64,000 nt of DNA from Triticum aestivum (GCF_018294505.1 NC_057811.1:23398025-23462024), one strand, 5' to 3'. Positions 35,060 to 45,639 are shown, counted from the first letter of the stretch. Numbers and translations: made by a program. The notes: generated by a model not told the origin, from the letters alone.

Positions 35060-35467
35060 GCCCGATCGGGGCCGCGACAAGAAACAGAAAGACAACGGTC
35101 ATGACGAGGACAACGAGTCCGGCGAGCAGGAGTTTCAGAAAGCTACGGAGGCTATGTGTGTCGACGGTGGCGCCTCGCGGCACACTTCTCCCGCCAGCTT
35201 AAGCAGTGGGCGTGTGAGATCACAGCAGCGGAGCCATCATTCGATGCTCAAAAGCCACTAAAGTGCTCCAGCACGCCTGTCATTTTTGACGCCGAGGACC
35301 ACCCTGATCGCACAACTGCGGTCGGGTGCTTGCCGTTGTTGGTTTCGCCAACGATACGCAACCTCAAGGTGACAAAAATGCTAGTTGACGGCGGGGCCTG
35401 TCTGAACTTGATCTCGCCTGTTGTGATCAAAAGGCTGCAGATGCCTGATGGAGACCTCGAGATGTAG
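35060..35467 (+). pseudogene. Aspartic protease fragment of the Tat-lineage element
   Basis: An open frame (35156-35467 and upstream) carries MLVDGGACLNLI, the D-G-G-A active-site form of retropepsin. It ends abruptly at DGDLEM and a stop, while the next sequence reads AEIPLPYNGILGRPALAKF, the far end of the domain. The middle of the protease (tens of residues) is therefore deleted. Confidence 0.65.
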
Positions 35468-35901
35468 CCGAGATCCCCTTGCCCTACAACGGGATCCTCG
35501 GCCGCCCGGCACTAGCTAAGTTCATGGAGGCGTCACATTACGCCTACAACACGCTGAAGATGCCTGGGCCGATGACCATCATCACCGTCCCCTGCGACAA
35601 GAAGGATGCACTGATCTGCACTGACCAACTCTACCGGGAGGCAGTTGCAGCAACTGCCGCCAAGGCACTTGCTCCTGCAGCCGAAGCCCCGGGAGGGAAG
35701 AAGACTGGCAAGACCTCTTGCACCCACTCCGGCAAGCGCACCTCTTCGGAGTGTCGTGCTCCTGTCGAGGACGTGCCAGAGAGCTCCGCCGGCAAGAGCA
35801 AGAAATCCAGTGCTCCACCACCAGAGACCAAGAAGGTGTCCGTCAAGGAGGATGGCACGGGAGGGGCCTTCACCATAAGCTCCTCCCTTGAGAGCAAATA
35901 G
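35468..35901 (+). pseudogene. Protease end and linker region of pol
   Basis: From PYNGILGRPALAKFMEASHY, the C-terminal protease strand, into a Lys/Ser/Ala-rich linker with repeated GGKKTGKTS and GKSKKSS pieces. It stops at TAG 35899-35901 in ESK-stop-ESALVTFLQ, which looks like an in-frame nonsense codon before RT. Confidence 0.6.
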
Positions 35902-36456
35902 GAAAGCGCGCTCGTCACCTTCCTGCAGGCGAATGTCGATGTGTTTGCATGGCAAGCATCCGACATCCTTGGCGTTCCCAGGGAGGTGATTGAGCACCAT
36001 CTTGCTGTCTGTTCTCATGCACGACCCGTCAAGCAGAAGGTCAGGAAGCAAGATTTGGAGCGGCAGGAGTTCATCACGGAGGAGATTAGGAAGTTAGAAG
36101 CGGCAGGCTTGGTGAGGGGAGTGCTCCATCCGACGTGGTTGGCCAATCCAGTGGTGGTGCGCAAGGAAAATGGGAAGTGGAGGCTGTGTATTGATTACAC
36201 GGACATCAATAAGGCTTGTCCAAAGGACCCTTTCCCATTGCCGCGCATTGAACAGATTGTTGACTCCACGGCCGGGTGCGACTTGTTATCGTTCCTCGAC
36301 GCCTACTCAGGGTATCACCAGATCTTCATGGCAAGAGAAGACGAAGAGAAGACAACGTTCATCACCCCATGTGGTACATTTTGCTTTTTGCGAGTGCCTT
36401 TCAGGTTGAAGAGTGCTGGCTCAACGTTTGCAAGAGTAGTCCAAACTAGTTTTTAG
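35902..36456 (+). pseudogene. Reverse transcriptase, N-terminal half
   Basis: Continuous with the next ORF apart from TAG at 36454-36456 (VVQTSF-stop-PQLHRN). It shows KQDLERQEFITEEI, WRLCIDYTDINKACPKDPFP, FLDAYSGYHQI (which carries the first catalytic Asp) and ITPCGTFCFLRVPF. The usual FGLK of the palm region reads FRLK. Confidence 0.75.
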
Positions 36457-36474
36457 CCCCAGCTACATAGAAAT

Positions 36475-39375
36475 ATGGAAGCTTATATGGATGACATAGT
36501 GGTTAAAACCAAGGACAAGGTGACACTCGTGCAAGATTTGGAAGAGACGTTTGCAAATTTGTGCAAGATCAACCTCAAGTTGAACCCTGAGAAGTGTGTC
36601 TTCGGTGTTCCGTCCGGCAAACTTCTCAGGTTCTTGGTGTCACAGCGCGGGATCGAGGCGAATCCGGATAAGATCAAGGCCATTGAGCAAATTGAGGCAC
36701 CTAAGTGGATCAAGGATGTGCGCCGGCTCACTGGCTGCGTTGCCGCCATGAGCGGGTTCATTTCCAAGTGTGCCCTCCCCTTTTTCAAAATCTTGAAGAA
36801 GGCGGGCCCAATGGAGTGGACCCCAGAGGCCAAAGCAGCACTTCAGGATTTGAAGAAATACCTCTCCTCTACGCCAATACTGGTTGCGCCTAAACCACAA
36901 GAGTCGTTGCTGCTGTATCTTGCGGCAACGAACCAAGTGGTTAGCGCCACGCTAGTGGCACAGAGGGAGGTCGACGAAGAGGCAGCGGCAATGGCAGGAC
37001 GGGTGCACGACGAGCCAGGGCTTCCCCCGGCAGGGCCTGGTACCGCCGAGGTGAGGCCCCCGGCAGAGTCTGACGCCGGCAGGATGGGGCCCGTGCAACC
37101 TAATGGACTGGTGCAGAAGAAGAAGATGATGCAGCACCCATTTTACTTTGTCAGCTCCCTCTTGCAGGGGGCTAGATCAAGGTACTCCGGTGTGCAGAAA
37201 TTGCTCTTCGGCCTCCTTATGGCCTCGAGGAAGCTGCGTCATTACTTCCAAGCCCACGAGATCACCATCGTCACCCGCCTCCCGTTGCAACGGATATTGC
37301 ATAACCCAGACGCAATCGGGAGGATTGTGGAATGGGCCTTGGAACTGTCGAGCTTTGGTTTGAAGTTTGAAAGTACTTCAATGATCCAGAGGACAGTCTT
37401 GGCAGAGTTCATCGCCGAATGGACCTCAACGCCCGATGAAGAGATCCAGGAGACCATCCTCCCCGGCAAGGAAACAAGTCGCAACTGGATTATGTACTTT
37501 GACGGGGCTTTCTCACTGCAAGGCGCCGGTGCTGGTGTGCTACTCGTGGCACCCACCGGAGAGCACCTCAAGTATGTTGTCCAGATGCACTTTCCCAGGG
37601 AGATGTCGACGAACAACACTGCTGAGTATGAGGGGTTGCTTGCCGGTCTCAGGATCGCGGTAGACCTCGGAATCAAGAAGCTCATTGTCAGGGGTGATTC
37701 ACAGCTTGTCATCAAGCAAGTTAACAAAAACTATCAAAGCCCGTTGATGGAGGCCTACGTGAATGAGGTGAGGAAGCTGGAGGAGCGTTTTGACGGTATA
37801 CAAGCGGAGCATGTTCCCCGAGTGGAGAACGACACCGCCAACTACCTGTCGAAGCGCGCTGCACTCAAACTACCTGTGGAGCCAGGTACTTTTGTGCTTT
37901 ATTTAACTCAACCATCCGTTGAACCATCGACAGAGCAGAACAAGCACTGGAAATCAGGTCCCGGCAAGTACCTTCCCGCCGAGCTCGCAGGAGCCGCCGG
38001 CAAGGATGTTGCCGTGGACACCGAGCCTGCCATGGGGCCACAGACTCTGGCAGGGCGTCAAGCCCTGGCCGTAGAGACAGCCGCTCCCATGGTAGAGGAA
38101 ATGCCTTTGGTCCTTGCCTTCGAGCCCCAGGCTCCGGCATGGGCACAACATACTATCCGATTCCTCCAAACAGGGGAACTCCCTGAGGAGCAGGAAGAAG
38201 CGGAGAAAGTAGCCCGTCGGTCGGCCATGTATCAGTTCGTCGACGACGTCCTGTACAGAAAACGACCGAACGCTGTGAAATTGAAGTGCATTCCCCGGGA
38301 GGAAGGACTGGAGCTGTTGGCAGAGATACACGGAGGCATATGTGGCTCCCACATAGGGTCGAGGGCCCTTGCCGGCAAGGCATTCCGGCATGGTTTCTTC
38401 TGGCCCATAGCCCTCCAGGATGCAACGGCACTAGTAACCAAGTGTGAAGCGTGCCAGTTTCATTCAAAGAAGCTTCATCAACCAGCTCAAGCTCTCCAGA
38501 CAATCCCTCTTTCCTGGCCATTCTCGGTATGGGGGCTCGACATACTGGGCCCCTTCCCCCGTGCTGTCGGGGGCTTTGAGTACTTGTACGTTGCGATCGA
38601 CAAGATCACAAAGTGGCCGGAGGTGGAGGCAGTGAGAAAGGTGACATCACAATCAGTCGTCAAATTCTTCAAAGGGCTAGTCTGCCGTTTTGGTGTGCCA
38701 AACAGAGTGATCACCGACAACGACCCACAGTTCACGAGCCACGCCTTCATGCAGTACCTCCAAGACCTCGGCAGCAAGGTCTGTTTTGCTTCTGTTGCAC
38801 ATCCACGGAGCAATGGCCAAGCTGAGAGGGCAAATGCTGAAGTGTTGCGAGGCCTCCGGACGAGGACTTTTGACAGGCTACGCTGGTGTGGACGACGCTG
38901 GATTGATGAATTGCCGGCGACTCTTTGGTCAATCAGAACGACACCAAATCGAGCCACCGGCCAGACACCCTTCTCTGTCGTTTACGGGGCAGAAGCAGTT
39001 CTCCCCACGGAACTCACATACGGGTCACCTCGAGTGCTCGCTTATGATGAGCTTGAGCAAGAGCAGTTGCGGCAAGATGACGCAACGCTCCTTGAGGAAG
39101 ATCGTCTTCGGGCGGCTGTGCGAGCAGCATGCTACCAGCAAGCCTTGTGCCGCTACCATAGCCGCAAGGTTCATGCCCGAAGCTTTGAGGAAGGCGACCT
39201 TGTTCTGCGGCACGTTCAGTCGGCCAAGAATTCCAACAAGTTGATGACAAAGTGGGAAGGCCCTTATCGGGTAACACGAGTCACCAGGCCCGGCGTAGTC
39301 CGCCTGGAGACCGAAGATGGTATTCGAGTGAGCAACTCCTGGAACATCGAACATCTTCGCAGGTTTTACCCATAA
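36475..39375 (+). CDS. RT (C-terminal half), RNase H, second RNase H and integrase of the Tat-lineage element
   Basis: A 966-residue open frame. YMDD catalytic box at residues 4-7, RT thumb to about 130, first RNase H to about 290 (ending WALELSSFGLKFE), second RNase H at about 340-470 (MYFDGAF, NNTAEYEGLLAGL, VRGDSQLV, NDTANYLSKRA), which carries its own acidic residues. The integrase follows: zinc-binding (H...H) IHGGICGS HIGSRALAG and CEACQFHSK, then the DDE core VWGLDILGPFP, ITDNDPQFTS and QAERANAEVLRG, with a chromodomain-less tail ending EHLRRFYP. It is separated from the rest of pol by a TAG, so it cannot be translated without the upstream parts. It works with gag in virus-like particles. 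Confidence 0.8.
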   Translation: MEAYMDDIVVKTKDKVTLVQDLEETFANLCKINLKLNPEKCVFGVPSGKLLRFLVSQRGIEANPDKIKAIEQIEAPKWIKDVRRLTGCVAAMSGFISKCALPFFKILKKAGPMEWTPEAKAALQDLKKYLSSTPILVAPKPQESLLLYLAATNQVVSATLVAQREVDEEAAAMAGRVHDEPGLPPAGPGTAEVRPPAESDAGRMGPVQPNGLVQKKKMMQHPFYFVSSLLQGARSRYSGVQKLLFGLLMASRKLRHYFQAHEITIVTRLPLQRILHNPDAIGRIVEWALELSSFGLKFESTSMIQRTVLAEFIAEWTSTPDEEIQETILPGKETSRNWIMYFDGAFSLQGAGAGVLLVAPTGEHLKYVVQMHFPREMSTNNTAEYEGLLAGLRIAVDLGIKKLIVRGDSQLVIKQVNKNYQSPLMEAYVNEVRKLEERFDGIQAEHVPRVENDTANYLSKRAALKLPVEPGTFVLYLTQPSVEPSTEQNKHWKSGPGKYLPAELAGAAGKDVAVDTEPAMGPQTLAGRQALAVETAAPMVEEMPLVLAFEPQAPAWAQHTIRFLQTGELPEEQEEAEKVARRSAMYQFVDDVLYRKRPNAVKLKCIPREEGLELLAEIHGGICGSHIGSRALAGKAFRHGFFWPIALQDATALVTKCEACQFHSKKLHQPAQALQTIPLSWPFSVWGLDILGPFPRAVGGFEYLYVAIDKITKWPEVEAVRKVTSQSVVKFFKGLVCRFGVPNRVITDNDPQFTSHAFMQYLQDLGSKVCFASVAHPRSNGQAERANAEVLRGLRTRTFDRLRWCGRRWIDELPATLWSIRTTPNRATGQTPFSVVYGAEAVLPTELTYGSPRVLAYDELEQEQLRQDDATLLEEDRLRAAVRAACYQQALCRYHSRKVHARSFEEGDLVLRHVQSAKNSNKLMTKWEGPYRVTRVTRPGVVRLETEDGIRVSNSWNIEHLRRFYP

Positions 39376-39564
39376 GGCGCGGTTGCCGGGCTCCCCGGCA
39401 AACCACCTTTTGTGCAAGTCTTGCTGGCAAGGCATGTAACCCTTTGTACAAAGCCAAGCGCATACCCTGAGCATAAATAAGTGAAGCGCTGGCGCCCTAA
39501 GTTTTAGCATGCATGCTAGGTTGAGTCTCTCTCTGTGTTAGGGTTGATAGTGCTTGGCGGCGAC
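39376..39564 (+). other. 3' untranslated sequence of the Tat-lineage element
   Basis: Non-coding, with more CCGGCAA-type motifs near 39385-39430. It resumes at 41408 after the DNA transposon. Confidence 0.5.
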
Positions 39565-39808
39565 TAACCATCTCCAGCCGTTGGCCCCCCAGGGGGCGCC
39601 TAAAATCACCGCCTGGGGGTGACCCGGCGAAAAAATGGGCCCGGGGGCGAGTTGGCCCCCAGCCGCCGCCCCCAGGGCCGGCCCCAGGCGCGGGGAAAAA
39701 AATTGTGTAGCAAACTTACGCAAAGTTCGGCTAAAACACGCCAAATTTCTGCAAACTTGGGCTTATATTAGCGGATTTAAGTCGAGTAGTCGCCATTACA
39801 TATAAAAA

Positions 39809-40845
39809 CTAATAAAAAAACTTGCTGAAGGCCAAGAAGTCGCCGTCGTCGCCGCCATCGTCGGCCTTCTCCTCCTTGACTCGGGCGCCCCTGCTGGACC
39901 ACTCCCCAGCTGGTGGCGGCGGCGGCGCGTTGTCGTCGTCGTCGCTATCGTCGATGATGACGACTCCTCCTTCGTCGCGGCCTCGGCGGCGCTGCTCGAA
40001 GCGCCACAGGGCGGCGCGCTGGCGCTCCGTCGCCATCTTGATGGAGTCCTGGCGTGCCCATTCAAGGGCCGCGTCGTCGTCGAGCTCGACCTCGCCGTGC
40101 TCCGTCTTCACCGGCTCCAGCCCCAGCTCCATCTTCACCGGCGCGAGCCCCGGCTCCGTCTTTGGCTTGACGAAGCGCGGAGGAGGAGCCGACGAGGAGG
40201 CGCGCCGGCCGCCCTCGTTGATGACGATGCCGGGCTCGGCCTTGATGCCGAGCAGCGTCGGAGTGCCGGAGGAGTGGGAGCAGGAGCGGGAGGAGGAAGA
40301 GGAGGAGGACGCGCCGAACCTCCTTGGCGCCCATTGCCCGTCGCGTCGGCGGTGCGCTGGGGCGGCCGCCCTCGCCGGGGGTACGCCAACGGCGGGTTGT
40401 TGCCGCCCTCGAGGTGCGTCAGCACACCCTCAAGTGTGCGGCCGGGGGCGCCCCACCACAGGTGGCGCCCCTCGCTGTTCTTCACGCCACCGACCACCAG
40501 CGCCCCATTGGTGGACGCCAGCCGCTGCTGCTGGCGGCGCTCGAAGCACGCCGCCCAAGCCGCATGGTTGTCGGCGGCGTACTGGGGGAGGGAGAGCTCG
40601 GCGTCGGTGAGGGAGGCGTGCACGATCTCGACCTCGTCGGCGAAGTAGGATGGTTTGGCCACGACGTCGGGCAACGGGGGAATGGGCACTCCCCCATTGC
40701 TGAGCCTCCAGCCCGTCGGCCCGGCGCGCATGTCCGGCGTCGCCGGGATGTTCGCCTGGAACAGGAGCCAGGACTCCTGTTCGCGGAGCGAACGGCGGCC
40801 GAAGCCGTTGGCCGCCGCCTCGTCTCCGGGGAAACGCTCGGCCAT
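39809..40845 (-). pseudogene. Gene carried by the DNA transposon, frameshifted
   Basis: ATG at 40845 opens MAERFPGDEAAANGFGRRSL, then ESWLLFQANIPATPDMRAGP, a VVAKPSYFADEVEIVHASLT segment and AAWAACFERRQQQ. This frame runs through GGVKNSEGRHLWWGAPGR to about 40330-40390. The sensible continuation (LLGIKAEPGIVINEGGR, EHGEVELDDDAALEWARQDS, then an acidic VVIIDDSDDDD and stop at 39809) lies in another frame, so one small indel is inferred between. No domain is named with confidence. Similar ORFs seem common in Triticeae transposons (recall, unchecked). Confidence 0.5.
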
Positions 40846-41020
40846 CGGGGAGATGGAGTGGCTGGGGAGAAGAGATCGGCGGCGGCGCTCGGGAGATGGA
40901 GTGGCTGGGGGAGAAGAGATCGGCGGCGGCGCTCGGGAGAGGGAGGGCTGGGGGAGAAGAGCTCGGCGGCGGCGCTCGGGAGAGGTGGAGAGGTGGCACT
41001 CATCACAGGCGAGCGAGGCC

Positions 41021-41028
41021 ATATATAG
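41021..41028 (-). promoter_or_regulatory. TATA box of the transposon-carried gene
   Basis: CTATATATGG reads on the minus strand about 180 bp upstream of ATG 40845. Confidence 0.45.
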
Positions 41029-41511
41029 CTGCGCCGCGTCCGTGTGTACGCGTCCGAGGGAGGGGAGGCGTCGGCGCGCCGCCCCTTGAACGCGCCGCCC
41101 ATGAGGAATCAATGGCAAAGCTGACCGGCGGCAGCCTTGCCATTGATTCCCCGCGGGAAACCGAGGCGTCGAGAGAAGACTAGGCGGGCGGTGTCGCTGA
41201 CGCGGCTGGCCCGTGGCGCTTTCGCGCCAAAAACGATTCGCCCGGCGCCCCAGCGCGCCGGGTTCGGGTTGGGTCCGCTGGTGCCAATTTCGGCCCGAGC
41301 CGGCGAAAAAAGTGCCCCTGGGGGCGTGACTGGGCCAATTTTTTGACGCCGGCGGCCGAAAAATCTCCTAGGGGGGCATGTTGGGGGCGTGGCTGGAGAT
41401 GCTCTTAGCATAGAGGTCGGGTATGCATTTCTCTGTTCCTTTCCGTCCTTTTTGGTTCGCAGGGTGCGTGGACATTTCCTGCTGAGCTTGTTTTTAGGTG
41501 AAACTAGGGCT

Positions 41512-42600
41512 TTATTCATCAACCAAAACAGACGAAATACAAATGATGTCTGGTAAGTTCCCTAGCCACACATGTCGACCAATAGGGAGTGTCGAGGCTG
41601 CCTTTGCCAAGGCATGTGCCTCAACATTTGCCTCCCTATTCTCAAAACGAAAAACAACTTTAACAAAATCTAAAGTTCTAGCTCTAATTTCATCCAGAAC
41701 AAAAGCATATGAAGAAGATGGCGCAGAACCACTAATATCTGAAACGACTTGCAAACAGTCCGAAGCTATTATCACATGTGATTGTAGGAGATCTTGAGCA
41801 AGAGCGAGGCCCTCGTTGCATGCTTGAGCTTCCAAACTTGCTGCATCCACTAGGCCTTCAAATACCACCGCTGATGAGCCAATGTAGCAGCTATTTTTAT
41901 CCCTGCATATTGCCGCGCTTGCCCCCGTCCTTCCTGAGCGGGAAACCGCTCCATCGACATTGATCTTTACCGCATCTTTGCCGGGTGGTATCCAACTCTG
42001 GGCTCTTGGTTTTGCTACGCCTGCATGTGTTGTTGGTTCTCGCTTGGTGGCAATCTGAAGATCCTCGAGATACCTGTTAACAAAACTCATAGTAGATAAT
42101 GGGCTCTGAAATTCATCATCAAGGATCGCCCTTCTCCACGCCCACCATATGGCCCACATGGTGATTAGAACCCTTGCAAGATCCTGCTGGTTCATTGATT
42201 CAAAAAGCCAGAAGAGCCATAGTCGTGCATCTTCACTTCTGTTTGATATTATATGCTCAACAATTTCCTCATCACAGAGCGCCCATACACAGCGTGCCAT
42301 TCTACACTCAAAAAGAGAGTGGCGCCAAGAGTCATACTCCTCCTGGCAAAGACCACACTCAGGGGACGTAGCCATATTGCGCTCATGACGGAGTGATCCA
42401 GTCGGTAATGACGTCTGGGCTAATCTCCAAACAAAAACCTTTACCTTTGAAGGGATTTTAACTTTCCAAAGTTGCGACCAAGACTTGCTTTCAGCTTCGA
42501 TATTCGAGTGACTCGGCCTGTGCTCTAGCCAATCCTCTCGCTGGTGTTTGATTCCACTGATCATTCTATAGGCTGATTTAACCGTAAAAATTCCTCTTCT
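41512..42600 (-). pseudogene. LINE zf-RVT and RNase H C-terminal part
   Basis: The zf-RVT type region (WSQLWKVKIPSKVKVFVWRL, then CGLCQEEYDSWRHSLFEC) is followed by an RVT_3-type RNase H with INVDGAVSRSG, LEAQACNEGLALA, ASDCLQVV and REANVEAHALAK, the expected D-E-D-D positions. It stops at 41512. Confidence 0.78.
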
Positions 42601-43271
42601 ATCATAATGCCAGGCCAGAAGTCGGGCTGCACCCGGAAACTCAGTGGAATGTTCTGAATAACCGTCACGTCCGGTGCAATAAAATGCTCAGTTAGCTTCC
42701 GTGTGTTCCGTGACCTGGACGTCTCGTCAATGATCTCTGACACAAGCTGCGGGGGATCGGCAGATATAGGGCATATTGGTTTCAGCTTGTAGTCCCGCGG
42801 AAGCCAGTTGTCTTCCCAGATGCGCGTATTTGAACCAGAGCCAATTCTCTTGATCAGTCCCAGAACCAAAATTTCTTTTGCTTCCAACAGCGAGCGCCAC
42901 ACCTGTGAAGGCTGTGCGCCAATGGTAGCCTCCAGAATGCTACCTTGTGGGTAATATCTCGCTCGCAAGACTCGTGCACTTAGTGACTCCGGGTCTTGAA
43001 GCAAGCGCCAAACTTGACGTGCTAGCAAAGCCAGGTAAAATAACTCGATATCCCAAAAACCAATCCCCCCCATATTCTTTGGTTTACACATGGTTTTCCA
43101 CGAGACCCAGGCCGGTTTTTTCTGACCTTGCTTGCTTCCCCACCAGAACTTCCTCAGCAGTTTGTTTATGTGTTCAGTTAATCCTCGGCAAAGCTTAAAA
43201 CATGACATTGAATATGTCGGAATAGATTGTGCAACTGACTTGATCAACACCTCTTTCCCCCCTGCTGACAA
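42600..43271 (-). pseudogene. LINE RT thumb and linker, frameshifted
   Basis: It begins GGKEVLIKSVAQSIPTYSMS, then LLRKFWWGSKQGQKKPAWVS and GGIGFWDIELFYLALLARQ. The frame is lost near 42600, where FWPGIM should read LAWHYD, which implies a one-base deletion. Confidence 0.7.
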
Positions 43272-43710
43272 GCATTTTTCCCATCCACCCTTGAATGTGT
43301 CTCCATATTTTGTCCTTCAGGTATCTGAAACTCCCTTCCTTCTTCTTACCTACATCTGTCGGCAGTCCCAAGTATTTTTCTGACAATGATTCAGTGTGTA
43401 CCTCCAAAGCATTTTTGATTTCATCACGCATTGAATCCGGTACACCCTTGCTGAAATAAATCGAGGATTTTTCAGTATTGACACGTTGGCCCGACGCATC
43501 ACAATACCTTCTCAGGATGTCCCGCACGCGAATAGCACTCTCTCTGTTAGCTTCAAAAAGCAGAAGGCTATCGTCTGCAAAGAGTAAATGATTAACTATC
43601 GGAGCTGATTCTGCCACCGACAAACCTCGAATACCACCATCTTGAGCCTTTAAAAGGCATGATAGATCTTCAGCCGCAAGTAAGAATAAATACGGGGACA
43701 TGGGGTCCCC
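43195..43710 (-). pseudogene. LINE reverse transcriptase, catalytic FADD part
   Basis: GDPMSPYLFLLAAEDLSCLL followed by HLLFADDSLLLF (catalytic pair) and KYLGLPTDVGKKK. It continues the previous frame after the stop and goes out of frame near 43200-43270. Confidence 0.72.
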
Positions 43711-44640
43711 CTACCTCATTCCCCTCGTTGGCCTGAAATCTTCCAAACTGCCCCCATTGAATAAAACTGAGAAAGTGACTGATGAAACACATCGCATTAC
43801 CGTCTCCGTAAAGCGCGGGCTAATATCCAACTTTAGCATCACCGCCTTTAAGTAAGGCCACTCCAAGCGGTCATAGGCCTTCATCATGTCTAGTTTTAGG
43901 GCAACAAAACGGTTATTTTTAACTCTCCTCGACTTCATGTAGTGCAAGCACTCATACACTGTTATAAAATTGTCAGTGATAAGGCGACCAGGCACAAAGG
44001 CCGACTGCTCCTCGGAAATTACCTCTGGGAGAATGATCTTCAACCTATTGGCTAAGACCTTTGACGCTATCTTGTAGACCACGTTGCAAAGACTTATAGG
44101 CCAAAATTGTCCGAGGATTTTTGGACTAGCTATCTTGGGAATCAAAACGATGAACGTGCGATTGATATCCTCCGGTGAGTCATCTCCATTGAGCAATCTT
44201 ATAATCATACCCGTAACCTCTTCACCACACAGATCCCAATGTCGCTGAAAAAAATGTGCGGGAAACTCATCAGGCCCCTGTGCTTTTGTTGGGAACATTT
44301 GAAAAAGAGCTTCCTTAATCTCCTCATTTGTATATGGTGCATTCAACTTGCCGTTCATATTTCCATCTACCCTGACCGGGATATGAGACAGCACCTCCTC
44401 CATCCCTATGCATCCCTCCGATCGGTACAGGTTTTCATAAAACTGGCTAGTCATCTCTGCCATCTCTGCGGCATCCGATGTGAGTGTCCCATCCGCCTTC
44501 TCCAATTGGGAAATATTGTTTCGAGCTCTCCTAGCACTGGCCTTTTTCTGGAAATATTGGGTCTTGCTGTCGCCTGCACAAAGCCAGTCTATACAAGACC
44601 TCTGTCCCATCATTATTTCCTCCCTGTATGAGATCTCCAC
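43711..44640 (-). pseudogene. LINE reverse transcriptase, N-terminal part
   Basis: EEIMMGQRSCIDWLCAGDSK, then GPDEFPAHFFQRHW, RPISLCN-type FWPISLCNVVYKIASKVLAN, AFVPGRLITDN and ALKLDMMKAYDRLEW, the plant LINE RT series with its first catalytic Asp. It ends at TAG 43711-43713 in RGMR-stop-GDPMSPYLF, where CAG is expected, so this is a nonsense change. Confidence 0.75.
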
Positions 44641-44690
44641 GATCCGGTCTTGGAAGAAAGAGAACGGGCCGACGCCCCAAACAGTGGCGG

Positions 44691-45600
44691 ACTCACGTAC
44701 AGGGTTGTGGGGGCAACTGCCCCCACTCGATTTTTGGGCCCTCTGGTACTAGGCCTCAACTATAGAGCTTTGCCCCCTCTCAGCCCGTTGTCTTTGCCCC
44801 CACTTATTTGTATTTCTCGTTCTCTTTCCAAAGCCCATCCTGAGAGACAACCCAACCCACCTAGCGCATGGCCTTGTCACATAGGAACATCATCACGGCC
44901 GTATTACTTTGCACAAAGCGTTGTCTTTGACAGTTTCACTTGTGAAAAACACGGACTGAGATCTGACTCCTCGACGAAATTCGCCGCCTGCCACCCAGAC
45001 AAAACGCGAGGCGCCCTTGCCGCTTCCTACGTGTTTTGTGGAGTTATCTTCGTCTGCATGTTATCCTCGGTGCCGCTTTGGTCGTTCTTTCGAGAGTGTG
45101 TTGATCTTTTTTTCGTCGGTGCTGGGGCTATAAATAGGCTGGTTCTCCTCTTGTGGTGCGCGGGGCGGGATGGACGGGATGTGCGCGCAAGCTAGCTAGG
45201 CCACCAGCCGCGTGGTCCACGCGGGGACTCCAGCAGACGAGGTAGGTCTCAGAGGCCATCTGCGGCTCACAGGCGAGGCCTTCGAACGTCGATCTAAGGT
45301 GAGCGGCAGGAGGCACGGTACTTGCAGGGCGCGACGGCGACGGGGTTCGCAACAGTAGGCTGCGGCTGCGTGCGGCCTCGGTCCAGTGGAGTCGTACGCG
45401 GTGGTGCCGACGGTCGGCGATGTTCCGATGAGCCTCGGCTGGGCTCACGCTCCATGGTTATGGTGATGGCCATGGAGGGGCTCAGGCAGCGCGTCGCGGC
45501 GGTGCGAGTGGCTGGCAGGTCGACCGTGTGCGGTGGGCGTTTGCAGAGCTCACGTGGTTGAGGTGGTGGTGGTGCGCGGGCAGGCGGAGCTCATGGCGCG
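44691..45600. other. Unassigned sequence with a TATA-like box
   Basis: TATAAATA at 45129-45136 on the plus strand has no convincing ORF after it. GGGGGCAACTGCCCCC is a short palindrome near 44710. No terminal repeats were seen. It may be an LTR fragment. Confidence 0.4.
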
Positions 45601-45639
45601 ATGACGGTGGTTGCTGGGTGTGGTGGCTGTGAGAGGACG

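Larger units (their letters stand above)
39568..41404. mobile_element. DNA transposon (PIF/Harbinger-like ends) carrying a captured-looking gene
   Basis: Left end CCATCTCCAGCCG and right end GGCTGGAGATGCTC are inverted copies. Flanking TAA (39565-39567) and TTA (41405-41407) fit a TWA-type target site with one changed base. GC-rich GGGGGCGCC-type subterminal motifs occur at both ends. No transposase is seen. The minus strand holds a promoter and a reading frame described separately. Confidence 0.6.
31880..41489 (+). mobile_element. Tat-lineage Gypsy retrotransposon without a visible 3' LTR
   Basis: The 5' LTR (31880-33052), primer site, gag and pol are in the order protease, RT, RNase H, a second RNase H and integrase. 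The extra RNase H before integrase marks the Tat/Retand group. After the integrase stop comes about 190 bp of 3' untranslated sequence, a DNA transposon (39568-41404), more untranslated sequence, then a LINE. No second LTR was found. Pol carries nonsense codons and a deletion, so the element is dead. The right boundary is approximate. Confidence 0.8.
41490..44690 (-). mobile_element. LINE (non-LTR retrotransposon), 5' truncated
   Basis: Minus-strand frames give, in order, a reverse transcriptase without its N-terminus, a zf-RVT-type region and a C-terminal RNase H, the layout of plant L1-type LINEs. Endonuclease and ORF1 are missing, so the copy is 5' truncated near 44690. The 3' end has AATAAA just after the stop and a poor A-rich tail around 41490. 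No target duplication was identified. Both boundaries are approximate. Confidence 0.8.

Noticed and set aside
40062..41089. Several long plus-strand ORFs over the transposon-borne gene
   Set aside because: They are antisense shadows in GC-rich sequence. The minus strand has the TATA box and sensible composition.
45129..45195. Plus-strand gene starting at the TATAAATA box
   Set aside because: No convincing coding frame follows.
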